In this document: one piece after another, positions 33,415-44,639 of the stretch
Position numbering within the stretch: the first letter of the stretch is position 1
How the letters are laid out: the number at the start of each line of letters is the position of its first letter
Assembly (NCBI GenBank): GCA_005656395.1
Contig: SRSI01000078.1
Span: 1,302,001-1,366,000 of the forward strand
Direction: 5' to 3'
DNA: 64,000 nt
From: Strongyloides papillosus
Lineage: Eukaryota; Nematoda; Chromadorea; Rhabditida; Strongyloididae
Position numbers and translations under genes: made by a program
Notes under the pieces: model-generated
Database searches by the model: none
What the model saw: the letters and a program-made list of their open reading frames with translations, nothing else
What the model was told of the DNA's origin: nothing

Positions 33415-34970
33415 CTACCGCGCGAATGATACCTGGCTATTTGGAGAGGTTGAAATTACTCCAGAAAAAAAACTTTTTCTTCTGCGTCTTTGAAAAAGAG
33501 AAATTTGGAGACTATAATGACAGCCCTTAGAAAAATCTGGAAGATAAAAATAATGAGTCATCAATAAAAAGGTATTTTGAATTACGCAATATATTTCATT
33601 CATTTCAAAATCAAATGATCTATATGACCAGAGAAAAAAGAAAGCAAGGAAGAATAAAATAACTAAAATTATCAATATTATGATCATTTAATTATTATCT
33701 ATTTGTATGCCATGTTACTAATAAAAAACTTAGAAATTATGTGTCTGCTTTTCTTATTACTTCGCAATTATAAAGAGACTCCAATCAATATTATAAATAA
33801 GCATGTACTTACAGATAGTATTATACCCACTGATTGCTTGAGAGATTACCAAAGCCTCTGCGATCACGGATACCAACATCGAACGGTAAATCATAGCGTA
33901 ATTTTCAAGAATACTGACACTAGGATACATATAAACACAATTGAGGGCACCTAGAATGGAATCAAATCCGTAGTCCCTGCAGGAAACAGAAATAAAAATG
34001 TTATTATTGAGTATCTTCTTCCAGAATTTCTTCATCCGCATAATAGAGATGTCCCCAGTTAGCATTGTCTATTTTTCTTCCTTGGGATCGTGCCCTGGTT
34101 ATAAAGATTGGCCATGTTACGTGTGGTTGCATTGAATTGGGAACAATATAACACATATTCATGCTTCTTACCAATGAATTATATGTGCAACAACACACCT
34201 TTGACCCAACACAAACAATTGCTCTTATGGAAGACTTGAGAAAAGGTTTTATTTTCATACACAGCCCACACTTAACAATAACCAGTACTTCCAGTTTCTA
34301 AACACAATAATAAACAATGCCAATCCATACTGGCATGTGGAAAAGTTCCTATAAGAGATAAACATCTCAGGTTAACTAGAAAATGACCTCTGAGAATTGT
34401 TCACATGTTGTTGATAGCCAAAGTAGTACATTGGAGCATAGTAGACAGACAGAAAGATATTTCCTCCACTCCTTTCATCATCAAGTTGACGGATACTGTT
34501 TGACGTTCATTGCTCAATTTCATGACATTGATAAAATTCTCTTCACAGAAAATTTTCGCTTTCCAATTTACTGGACAAAAATCTGTATGACCATATGACC
34601 CATGTTTCAACTTTTTCTGTATCTTACGAACACTTCCAGCATTAGTCATCCGATCCGGAAATTTTAATGAACCCCAAAAAATAAGATGTTTACTTTTGAT
34701 AGATTGACCATGCCCAACTTTTAACTGACGTTTCAAGATTTTAGCATCAGCAGAGATTTCAAACTGTTGAGGTAAAGCACATACTTTAAGAAATTCAATT
34801 GCTGTTTGGTACGTCCAAAAATATTTCTTATTGGTATACCATCCCAGTAATTTGCTGTTTCCTCAATATTGTAATATCCTGCAGCTAATTTGTCCATAAT
34901 AGTCAATGTCAATCGAATTGTAGTTAAGTGTACGAATAGTTGTGTTTTGATTTCACGATACACCATCTTT
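33415..34970 (-). pseudogene. Unclassified decayed multi-part coding region
   Basis: The minus strand carries several protein-like frames in succession: 34,966-34,733 (starts MVYREIKTQLF, with YYNIEETANYWDGIPIRNIF), 34,736-34,401 (with FPDRMTNAGSVRKIQKKLK and GSYGHTDFCPVNWKAKIF), 34,258-34,004 (with CVGSKVCCCTYNS), and 34,065-33,757. Within the last, a good 3' splice site (TTTCCTGCAG, about 33,979-33,988) precedes an exon-like stretch (DYGFDSILGALNCVYMYPSV) that ends at TCT|GTAAGTAC near 33,822. The codon composition and GC level exceed the neighbourhood. It looks like a once intron-containing gene with shifts between exons. I do not recognise its family. A real host gene with unusual introns remains possible. 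Confidence 0.4.
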
Positions 34971-34974
34971 TATG

Positions 34975-35720
34975 TATATCTTTATCTTAAAGGAGAATAC
35001 CAGTCAGCCCCTGACAAAACTATCGAATAACAGATATTACACAAAAGAAAGTTCAGGATACTCTTAGTGAAGAATTCTAAATTATATAAAATACCTTTAT
35101 GGACAACAAAATCAGACATAATAACATAGCCTACCCTAGTTACTATTGTTTATTATTTAATAATCTGATTATTCAATAAGAAAAAAATTCACTATTATTA
35201 TTAAATGAATACCAAGATCAAAACAATAATTGACTACTATTCAATAAACGGAAACATCTTATTAGACGATAATGAACAACAAAAAAACCAAAGAAATTAC
35301 TAACGTTTATGAAAAAGTCTTTATTGGTAACAAAACTAAGAAATAATTATGAAAAACAAGAACCAAAAGAACAAGAAGAATCACAGTGAATACCTGATTA
35401 ACCGGAAGAAAAAAATATAGAATTTTTAACGATAACAGAATAAAGATAGTTTTTGAAAGCACAACAAATAATACAAAGAATTAGTATGACGAAAAAATCC
35501 CGAAAAAGTAACATTAAACAGTACATAATAGCTTTGAAAATACAACTGTGATATGGAAGGACAACCAAAATGAAAAAAAAAGTTTAGACAAATACTTAAG
35601 AAAATGAAAAGAATTTATAACTCCAAGAAGAGATAAACACAGAAGAACAAAATAGAAGAAGAACCCAATAACATTAACACTTATAGAGACAAAAACAAAA
35701 CAAATATTGTTTTTCAAGAT
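34975..35720. other. A-rich spacer
   Basis: Strongly A-rich on the plus strand (AAC/GAA-rich runs at 35,280-35,720). The frame 35,717-35,514 (minus) is a product of this bias. Confidence 0.4.
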
Positions 35721-35726
35721 TTTATT

Positions 35727-36190
35727 TTAAAAAAACAACAAAAGGTAAATGTAACAAAAAAAGTAACAAAAGATAAAATTGAAGTTTAAAGTAGCAACTG
35801 CAATTATCTTGTTAGCACTGTCCAAAATTATGACCAAATATAACATATTGGTATAATGGAGGAGCCGATACGAAAGTAGTTCCAGGAGCTCCAGGAGTGT
35901 ACTGGAGGACGGGTGTATGGGTGGGACGACTCCCCTCTTCCCATACTTCTCCATGGCTCACTTAATGAAAAATCCCATTGAAGTCACTACCATGGCACAT
36001 AGAAGGTAGATGAAAGTTGATAAGATTGGGTGTAACTGGAAACTCAGGACAGAAGGAATGTATGTTGGTCCAACAACAAGTCCAGCTCCAGCAATTTGTT
36101 CAACAGCAGAAGCGCAGTTGATGCGACATCATTCAGCAATAGTAGCCATATTCGTCAAATGTACTCATAAAGATATCGAGATCTGAAAAA
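35727..36190 (-). pseudogene. Unclassified exon-like region
   Basis: This is a GC-richer island. On the minus strand, a typical 3' splice site (run of T then CAG, 36,183-36,198) is followed by an open stretch reading as MSTFDEYGYYC before a stop, then further frames. The longest, 35,954-35,727, starts MEKYGKRGVVPPIHPSSSTL. Another frame shows Pro/Gly-rich TPGAPGTTFVSAPPLYQY. Frames alternate, suggesting a decayed exon. Family not recognised. Confidence 0.3.
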
Positions 36191-36194
36191 AAAA

Positions 36195-37340
36195 GAAATG
36201 AATTAATGAGTTGTAAATCATAAATTCAAAAATATATAAGCACGAAATTAAAATTTAATTTTTAAATGTAAAACAAAAAAAAATTATTTCAATCATCAAC
36301 TAGAAATATTTAAATATTAAAAATGAATTTAAAAAAAGAAGAATGGGCGCTCAAAACACTAATAAGAAATTAAAAATTTAATTAATGATAGCAAATTAAT
36401 CACGAAATAAAAAGATTTAACAAACCCAAGAATCATCTTTAAATATTAAAGTTAACTATGATAGAAATTATGAATTTAATTTAAATTAAAAATGATACTT
36501 AAATAAGAAACCAACACATTAGAAACAAGCTTTCCGAATAATAAAAAAAAACCATGAGATATATAAAAGCTACAAAAATAATTATCTGGTCAAGACGTAG
36601 AGAAAAAGTGTAATACTAAAGGAAATTAAAAAATAAAAAAACTTTAGAGGGGGATGTAACCGCGCTTTACAGGCGTGAGTATAAATAACTAATATTTTAC
36701 AAATAAAATACATTTAGTCATTATATAATTTTTATATACTACGTCATTGTCATTTATTTAACTCATCTGAAATAAAGTATTTTATTACTTTATCAGTTTA
36801 TTAATTTTCAAATACTTTACAAGTCACCTAATTTTAGTAACCTATCTGCAAATCAAAAACGATAAAACTATTCTCATTTGTCTTTTTTTTAGTACTTCTG
36901 TTATGTTTGAGGGACTTCTATTATTCACAAACTGAATGACTTTTAACTTTTCCAGGAACTTTATCATTAGCAATTGTTTTTTGAAAATCACTTTTATACT
37001 GATAGATTATCAATACAAAATACAACTCTTTTTAATTAACTTATATGTAATAATTTATGTAAAAATAGTTCGTTTTTATATGTTTTATTTCTAAAGTGAT
37101 AAAACAGAAAAGTACCAAAACATTTTTTATTAAAGGTATCTGCATAATAACAGAAAATAAAAAATTTGTTTGTCCTTTGAATGGTTCTGAACATAATTAG
37201 TAATTTTCGAATTTAGTTAATTAATTTAAATTATATGATTGTATCAATAAAATTTCTTTCTTTAGCTTTTGACATGAAAAAACACTATATTTTATCAAAA
37301 TATTAATAAATTGCACGAAAAATATTGCTAAAACATTATT
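36195..37340. other. AT-rich stretch
   Basis: No gene recognised. A short GC-richer patch lies at 36,650-36,680. Confidence 0.4.
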
Positions 37341-37344
37341 TTTA

Positions 37345-37855
37345 TGTGATTCTACTTCTCGGATAAGTTAATATGAACAATTCATTTTTAGACTATTACT
37401 TTAAAATTTAATAATATACTGATTTGTTGTTTCGTGTTGAAAGTTTACACTTCCCTGGATTTAGTAAATTTTGAGGTTTTTTTTAATTTCTGTATAGATT
37501 TTATTAAATGCCTAACACAAAATTCAGCCCTGCTTTAATTAGATAATTTTTATTATTGTCCTTTCTATTCAACTGAAATAAGATTAATAAACTTTAATAA
37601 TAGACTCGTAATAATACTAATAATTTGTCCAAAAAGAAGTTTTTTTTTATCAGTGCGGAAGCTGAATTATTTCTCTCCAGGTGTTGGGTATTTATTAAAA
37701 CCTATACAGAAATTAAAAAAAACCACAAAATTCACTAATCCAGCAAAGTGTATACTTCCAACACAAAACGACAAATTAGTGTATTTATAAATCTTATAGT
37801 AATAGTCTAAAAAAAATGTTCATATTGACTCATTCGGGGAGTAGAGTCACAAGGC
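37345..37855. mobile_element. Fold-back element with 175-bp inverted arms
   Basis: The left arm (about 37,345-37,520) and the complement of the right arm (about 37,680-37,855) match at most positions. Examples are TTTTTTTTAATTTCTGTATAG (about 37,478-37,498) against CTATACAGAAATTAAAAAAAA, TTAGACTATTACT against AGTAATAGTCTAA, and the tips GTGATTCTACTTCTCGG against the complement of CCGGGGAGTAGAGTCAC-like sequence at 37,838-37,853. The spacer is about 160 nt. No coding capacity. The tip motif occurs once more at about 37,948-37,972 (GAGAGCAGAATCACAGGGCT). Confidence 0.75.
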
Positions 37856-38069
37856 TGCCTCATCGATATATAAAATTTATTATCTTTTAAACTAATTAAA
37901 ACTTTTTTTAACAGCATAAAAATAAAATATTTTTATTTACTTTTCCAGAGAGCAGAATCACAGGGCTATTTTTTCTTTATATAGTAATTAGATTTTTTCA
38001 GGTTGATTAATATTTCTGTTGATAATATAAAAAAGTTCATCTTGTAAATTCGAAGTTATTCGCACTATA

Positions 38070-38335
38070 ACGACTAAAGTTGAAATTTTGTTCTTTTGAT
38101 GAATACGTTTATTTAAATAGACCATAATTTAAAAATAACGTACATTGACCGTACATCATTTAAAAATTATGTTTGAATCAATGATTTGATTAATGTATAT
38201 TAAATTTGGAAAAAACACCTTGTAATTTTATAGATAATTACAGTATCATAACTGAAATAAAAAATTTTTTTTTGATTAGTGTATGTATTTAGATTAACCA
38301 CAATTTAAAAGTAATGCATATTGAGGGTATTTGCT
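38070..38335 (+). repeat. Two diverged tandem units
   Basis: The unit at about 38,075-38,155 (GATGAATACGTTTATTTAAATAGACCATAATTTAAAAATAACGTACATTGACCGTA) recurs at about 38,250-38,330 (GATTAGTGTATGTATTTAGATTAACCACAATTTAAAAGTAATGCATATTGAGGGTA), period about 175-180 bp. Confidence 0.5.
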
Positions 38336-38340
38336 CTTAA

Positions 38341-38706
38341 CCCTTTCACTCCCGGAGATTTTTCTCTTTGTATTACGCACTTTTCTGTGTGTAAAAGAGA
38401 AAGAGAACTTTTACATAGAATAAATGGTTAACAAAAAATTGGTGACATGTTTCTTTAGTAAAAATTAATATATAAGAAATAAAATCAAGCTAAAAGTACA
38501 ATTTTTTTTAAATTTTTAAAAAATTTATTTTTAATTTACTTTTATTATTTTAATTTCTTTCTTTTTCTCTTCCTTTTTTTAATTTAAATATTTGAAATTA
38601 CCAAAAAAAACTTTATTCCAAAATATTTTTTCTTATGTACAGATTGCCACTGTACATTTACATTTTTGTTTATGACGCGTATACGCGTCATCCGGGCGTG
38701 AAAGGG
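38341..38706. mobile_element. piggyBac-type MITE (366 bp)
   Basis: It is flanked on both sides by TTAA (38,337-38,340 and 38,707-38,710), the piggyBac target. Terminal inverted repeats are CCCTTTCACTCCCGGA (38,341) and TCCGGGCGTGAAAGGG (ending 38,706), one mismatch. Next to the right end is the perfect 20-bp palindrome ATGACGCGTATACGCGTCAT (38,672-38,691). No transposase inside. Confidence 0.85.
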
Positions 38707-38714
38707 TTAAAAAT

Positions 38715-39280
38715 AAGTTAAATAAATGATTTATCAAAATATGTCAAACTTGAAAAAATTTATTTCGTAAATTTGTAGATGACTACATATCATTTCATTG
38801 TTTTGATGAGTTTAGTAAATAGAAGCAGTACCACTACACTTCTAATGAATAAAAAAATCATCAGATAATTTCTTGCAATTTATTAAATTTAAGAACTACT
38901 TAAAGGGAATAAAATGTGGTGACTGATTCCTCCAAAGCCATAAAATATACAATTGTATGAAGAATATTGAAGAGATACATATAGCCGTAAACAAAATATA
39001 ATACAATTAACAAAACAACGCTGCAAGACCACAATGACAGAAGAATAATCATTACTTTTACCAAGTAGATAGATGCATGCAGTGTTAACATTAGAAACTT
39101 CTTTATTGATTGGCTGCAGCCTCGTAACATCGAACGTCAAGAATGTGTCTTTTGAAATCACTAAGTCGGAAATCGTCAAAGAATAACTGACGATAACAGA
39201 TGTCCATATTATTATAAAATTTTATGCTATTTAATAAACAATTTAGTGGAGAAACTATATAGATATTCATATATAGATAG
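38715..39280. other. AT-rich spacer with a chance hydrophobic frame
   Basis: Overlapping minus-strand frames at 38,889-39,179 are hydrophobic, with no splice or family support, so no gene is called. Confidence 0.3.
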
Positions 39281-39284
39281 AAAA

Positions 39285-39770
39285 CAAAATGAGGAAATGG
39301 ATATACTTAAAAATTTAATTTTAAACAAAAATAGTAAATTTCCGTCAAATTATTATGAAAATATGAGTTCATAAATTATTAATAAGGATATTGTGGTTTT
39401 AATAAATGAAGAAGATTATTTCATTTCTGCATCATTTCATGGGGAATTTGAAAAGAATTCGATTATAAAATATGAAAAAAATTAACTGAAAATGAAATAA
39501 AAATCCTTTTACAATTGGTGAAAATTATAGAAACTTAAAAAAATATGAACGATAAAAAAAATGTTCCACAAGAAATTACAGATAGTTAAAATTTGCTTAA
39601 AATGTTCAAGTCCATTATTTTCATTTATCAGTGAAGAAAGAAAGATAATTTTTGATGAAGTTCATAATAATAATCATCTTGCTCGTACTGAAACGTTAAT
39701 TAAGATAGCAATACCAATGAAATTGGAAAAATTAAGTGAAAAGAAAATTAATAGATTTCTTAAATAATGT
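39285..39770 (+). pseudogene. Unrecognised decayed ORF
   Basis: Plus-strand scraps in changing frames: MDILKNLILNKNSKFPSNYY near 39,297, VVLINEEDYFISASFHGEF near 39,393-39,450, and the open frame 39,561-39,767 with ISEERKIIFDEVHNNNHLAR. Codon composition is Lys/Asn-rich. No family recognised. Confidence 0.3.
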
Positions 39771-39774
39771 TAGA

Positions 39775-40560
39775 AGTAAAAAAAAGCACTAATAAATATT
39801 TTTATTTATTTATTTTTTTAAAATCTAAAAAACTTTTAATTTACTGTATATATAGGAATTATTGTAGATTTTTTATAAAAATTTAGTACATTTTAATAAG
39901 TATACATATTATTTTTAGTCTTAATAATAAGAAAAATAAGTATTATAAATTTACATATTAATGTATACTATGTTATCATTATATTCAAATATAAAATAAT
40001 AAAAATTAAAAAATTAATGATTCAATAAAATATGAGATTATTTTTTCCAATTTTTTAATATTTTAAAGTAAGAAGTATACAAATATACGTAATATTCAGA
40101 AATGGTGAAAAAGCATAAGTATACTGTCAATTTAATTTAGTTTTCTTAAATAATAATTATTTCATTATTATATTGTTATATGTTAATTATGTTTTTATAG
40201 GTGCACGTACCAATAAAATAAAGTTTACTTTAATTAACTCATGAACTTACACTTATATTTGAAGTAAAGTTCATTTTATCTATACAAATTATTTAAAAAA
40301 TAGATCATTTATCTAATAACTATCATTAAAACAATAAAATTACTTCTGTTCGAGATATACAATATATTTTTTAACTTGCTAAAATTAAAAGGTTATCAAT
40401 GTTTCTATTTACATATATATTCATAATATATCAAAATAACATTTTATATGTAAATAGTATAAAAAAAGAAGAAACATTTATTTAATTTCTACAATACAAT
40501 ATAAATTCTTTTAAATAAATATCTAAACTTATTACGTTATTTGGTGTATTACAATTTCTA
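39775..40560. other. AT-rich spacer
   Basis: Nothing recognised. Confidence 0.4.
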
Positions 40561-40582
40561 AATGCCCAAACATATATTATAT

Positions 40583-40786
40583 TTATGAATATATCACAAT
40601 ATTATAATATTTATGTTGTTGATATATATTTGTTTCAAACAACAATAAAAATACAAACATATAACTTAAAATTTCTTTAGTTATATCAAAGGCTTCTATT
40701 AAATCTTTAATTTCATCTATGATAAATCCATTCATAATTACTTTCTTTGACGATAATTTAGAAATTTTTTCTTGTATCTCTGTCAT
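40583..40786 (-). pseudogene. Small ORF similar to the one at 44,932-45,132
   Basis: A 67-codon frame (MTEIQEKISKLSSKKVIMNG...) shares the pattern MNxFIIxxIxxIKxLI with the 66-codon minus-strand frame at 45,132-44,932, and the DNA (TTTAATTTCAT...ATGATAAATTCATTCATA) also matches. Probably two remnants of one repeat family with a coding past; family unknown. Confidence 0.3.
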
Positions 40787-40909
40787 TTCTTCTAAAAATG
40801 AAAATAAACAAACTACTAAAAATCAACTACAATCAAAAAACATACTAAAAATTTTTGCATTAAAATCGCCATATAACATTTCTTTTATGATATACATAAA
40901 ATAAGTAAA

Positions 40910-41520
40910 TTATAATTAATTAAAAACAATAATACTTTACCAATATTTAAATCTATTATTAAGATTCTGTACTAGACAATATCTCATAGCATCGAAAATT
41001 TTTAAAAATTCGTCAATAACATCTTTAACATTTACAATACCACAACATACAGCGATAATAACAAGTGAAATATCTAAAAGATAGTATAACTGTAGTAACT
41101 GAAGTGGTACCAAGTAATTAAAAAATTAAGCTACCAAGCTCTTATTCATCATAGATCACTACTATTCTTTAAATTTAAATCATTACGATCAATCATATTA
41201 AAATCAACATAAATGTATAATAAACAAACAAATCCTACGATTACAAATACAAGATCAAGTGCTTGCATAAAAGCATTTTGCAGCCAGAAACATTGTAGAA
41301 CTTTATTTAAAAACATTTTCATCAAAAAAGTGGGTTCCAATGGAATATATCTATTAGATGGTAAACTTAATTTTAATCAGTGACATCTATTTGCAGTAAA
41401 TATAAATTAACAAACACAAAACTTACTGCCAATTTCACGAGTGATTTTCTAGATAACTCCTGAAGTATGCAAGTGGTTTCCAGCTATTTGTTAGTGGCTT
41501 ATTTTTCGTTAGCCCACCTT
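40910..41520. other. AT-rich spacer before the mariner
   Basis: The minus frame 41,340-41,149 is hydrophobic and unsupported. The left mariner end probably lies between about 41,440 and 41,520 but was not identified. Confidence 0.3.
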
Positions 41521-41524
41521 AAAT

Positions 41525-42590
41525 ATGGAACGCTCAAAATTGCATTTTCGACATTCACTTCATTTGTTGTTTGATTTAAAGAAATCAGCTGCTGAGACTC
41601 ATCAAACTCTTGTTGAAGCTTATGATGACCGTGCTCCATTGTACCTAAACTGTAGATTCTGGTTTCAACGCTTTAAAGATGAACATTATAACCTCAATGA
41701 CAAAGAACCCCTGGCCAGCCAAAAAAGTTTGAAGACCATGATTTGCAATCATTATTAGATCAAAACTCTGCTCAAACGCTGGAAGAACTCGCAGACCAAC
41801 TCGGCGTTACAGAAATGGCTATTTCCAAACGTTTACACGCAATGGAAGAAATTCAAAAAGAAGGAAAGTGGGTACCATATGAATTGTCCCCGACTGTCAT
41901 GTCTAACCGTCTAAGCATTATTGTTTCTTTGCGTTCAAAACAGGAAAAAAAAGTTTTTGTGGCGTATTGTGACCGATGATAAAAAATGGATATACTAGAT
42001 AATCCCAAACGCAAAAAGTCACGAGTAAATCCAGGTCTAGCGTCAACATCGCAACCAAAACGTAATATTCACTGTCTTAAGGTAATGCTTTGGATTTAGT
42101 GAAATCAGCATGGAATGGTGTTTTACAAGCTTTTAAAACCCAATGAAACAGTTGCTGCCGAAGTCTACAAACGTCAACTAATCGCCTTAAATAATGAACT
42201 GTTACGAAAAAGAACATCAATAGCGAGTAACAGGCGCAAGATCATTATTTTGCATGATAACGCTTGGGCACACATTGAAAAAGTGTAAAAGAAACATTAT
42301 TGCAGCTTAATTGGGAAATCCTCCCGCAGCCAGCGTACTCTTCAGACATAGCGCTTCTAATTACTATCTATTCAGATCGATGCGGCAAGACCTGACTGGT
42401 ACACAATTTAGAAATTTTGAAAAAGTGCGAAAATGGGTCGATGATTGAATCGCTTCGAAACCTACGTCTTTTTATCGTGATGGTATTTCAAAATTACCAG
42501 AAAGATGGGGAAAAACTGTACAAAACAATGGACAATATTTTGATTATATAGATTTTTCTAATTTTTCTAAAATAGTAGTTGTTTTCACAA
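41525..42590 (+). pseudogene. Mariner transposase, frameshifted full-length copy
   Basis: The frame opens at 41,525 (MERSKLHFRHSLHLLF) with the N-terminal helix-turn-helix pair: KSAAETHQTLVEAY and then, after a shift near 41,745, QTLEELADQLGVTEMAISKRLHAM. WVPYEL (about 41,871) is the linker motif WVPHEL. The first catalytic block is IVTDDKKWIY (about 41,963-41,992) in the shifted frame, with D retained and K in place of E after it; the third is degraded (about 42,330-42,400). The C-terminus GISKLPERWGKTVQNNGQYF ends near 42,545. Several shifts and stops make it inactive. It belongs to the Tc1/mariner superfamily, mariner type; subfamily not fixed. Terminal repeats not identified with certainty. 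Confidence 0.8.
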
Positions 42591-42599
42591 AAAAAGTTA

Positions 42600-43565
42600 T
42601 CAAAATTAAGCTTAACACTTAATAAATTAAACCAACTTCATTTTATAAACATGTTAAAAAAAACATTTGAAAAATTACTCTTTTTTGCCATAATACTTAC
42701 CGGATCTATAGTGTTTATCATTATAATAACATATATAATTTAAGAAAAGATAAAATTATTTGTTTAAACAGTTGATTTGGTATTGTTTTTTATAAATTCT
42801 TTGTAGATTATAAACTTTTTTTATTAAAATTATTCTTTTAAACATAAATTTCTAAATACAAATTCATCCATCTTGTTAATAATATAGCAGGCATTGCAAT
42901 AGTATTCAGTACGGCAAATAAAAAAAATTTTTTTATGAAATCATGTTCCTCCATAAATTAAAATAAAGACTAAATGTAATGTAAGTATATTTAATATTGT
43001 AATTATGAATATAGAAAAATAATAATAAAATGTGTAAATATTTTTCAAAAAGCACTTATAGCCACTATATCAAAAATATTGACATGATAGTATAACGATG
43101 TAAAAAAAAGTTCCAAACAAATTAAATATTTTAAAGAAAAATATATTTATTATTATTATCATATTTCAAATCAGTATTTCCCAATGTTTTTTGGTTATTA
43201 AATAAAAATATTATAATTCTGATAATTATTTAAATATTTAAAATATAGCAACAACATATGCAACAACTTCTTTATTCTTACATGCTTTTCTATCATATAC
43301 GATATTATGATTTTAATGATTTATGTACCCTTAATATGTTAATACATTTTTTGTCATATTAAAGAGGTATACACATTATCTTTTAGAAAGTAACCTTTTA
43401 AACTCACGTCATTTGAAATAGACGCATATAAACATTCAAATATCACTTCTCTCAAACACTATAAGAAACACATTTCATTATATTAAATTTCATCATTCGG
43501 ATATTTTAAAAATATTTTTTTAAGAAAGGAAATACTGTAGGTTTAAAAAATATAATATTTTATCA
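42600..43565. other. AT-rich spacer
   Basis: No gene recognised. The minus-strand frame 43,762-43,520 is the shadow of the NADAR region. Confidence 0.4.
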
Positions 43566-43574
43566 TTCATTTTA

Positions 43575-43995
43575 TGTAATTGTATACCATCGTAAATGGA
43601 GATGGTGTCGTGTCTAAAGATGAAATCATACAGTCCAGTAATTTCTACGAGAACAAATTTTATGATGAAGAAGGAAGAGAATATTAAACCGTAGAACACT
43701 ATTTCCAATTTAAAAAAGCAGCTTTTTTTAATGACATGTATGCTGCTAACAAAATTCTTCAACCTCCAAAAGCTATATCAATAAAGCGCTTAGCTAATAA
43801 GATAAGAAATTATGATGATATCAAATTGAAAAATGTCAGAGATGAAATAATATTGAATGGTTTATCTTAAAATTCCAAGACCTTGAATTAAAAAATTTTT
43901 TGAAAAAGTATTATCTTAACGGTAATAAGACAAAATATTTCCTTGAAAATTCCGCACATCCTTACTGAGGATCCAATATAAAAAATATTTCCTGT
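43575..43995 (+). pseudogene. NADAR (YbiA-like) domain pseudogene
   Basis: The plus strand reads, with one in-frame stop (near 43,686), SSNFYENKFYDEEGREY then TVEHYFQFKKAAFFNDMYAA (about 43,690-43,750), then IKRLANKIRNYD and VRDEIILNGL (about 43,835-43,866). After a shift it reads KYYLNGNKTKYFLENSAHPY (about 43,905-43,965). This is the order of the NADAR/YbiA fold: SNFY, the VEHYFQxxKA helix, the KxLxxKIxNYD stretch, VRDEI, and the LxExSxxDxxWG end, whose Asp and Trp are altered here. Known YbiA-type enzymes hydrolyse N-glycosidic bonds of riboflavin intermediates or ADP-ribosylated nucleotides; whether this copy ever had that role is unknown. Its stop, shift and altered end say it is dead. 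It may be cargo of a transposon or a transferred gene. Confidence 0.75.
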
Positions 43996-43999
43996 AACA

Positions 44000-44635
44000 T
44001 CAACATTAACCATATAAATGATGAAAATAGACTTTGAATATTGTTGAACATGTTATCAGAACAATTTTTTGGCAAGTAATAATATGTTACTATTATTAGT
44101 AATTTGTAAATGTAAAAATATTATTACATTATCACATTAATTGATTTATTTGTTTGAGTAGCCAGTTCATAAATCTTTTTACCATTAATGATAATATTAC
44201 CGCAATTTACTTTGAATAATACGTTGTTTTATAATTAGAAATTTGTAATATTGTGTTCGTTTTACATCAAATAAATCATTATTATTAAAATTAATATATA
44301 TCGTCTGTTTATATATATTTATTTTTTATACTGCATTACCAATTCCGTGTTAATTAATTACTATGCAACATAATATTCAATCCAACAGTGGAATGATTTC
44401 TTTATTAAATCAATTTCCTCTACTCTATAAATTAAAATAAAAAATATATGTAATTTAAAAACTTACTAATATTGTAATAATGAGTATTCAATATAAAAAA
44501 TTATGAATATTAAACAATTATAATATAGTAAGTAAACATTTTACTCAAGTACAATGAAGATAAACTATCTACTATAATTTTTATTGTTCCATTATTAATA
44601 TCAACTTCTATAAAAGAGAACTTTCAGTAAATCAA
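44000..44635. other. AT-rich spacer
   Basis: Nothing recognised. Confidence 0.4.
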
Positions 44636-44639
44636 AAAA

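Noticed and set aside
35514..35717. Hydrophobic minus-strand frame
   Set aside because: Produced by an A-rich plus strand (runs of AAC/AAA giving F, V, L).
38889..39179. Overlapping hydrophobic minus-strand frames, possible membrane protein
   Set aside because: No consistent frame, splice sites or family; explained by base bias.
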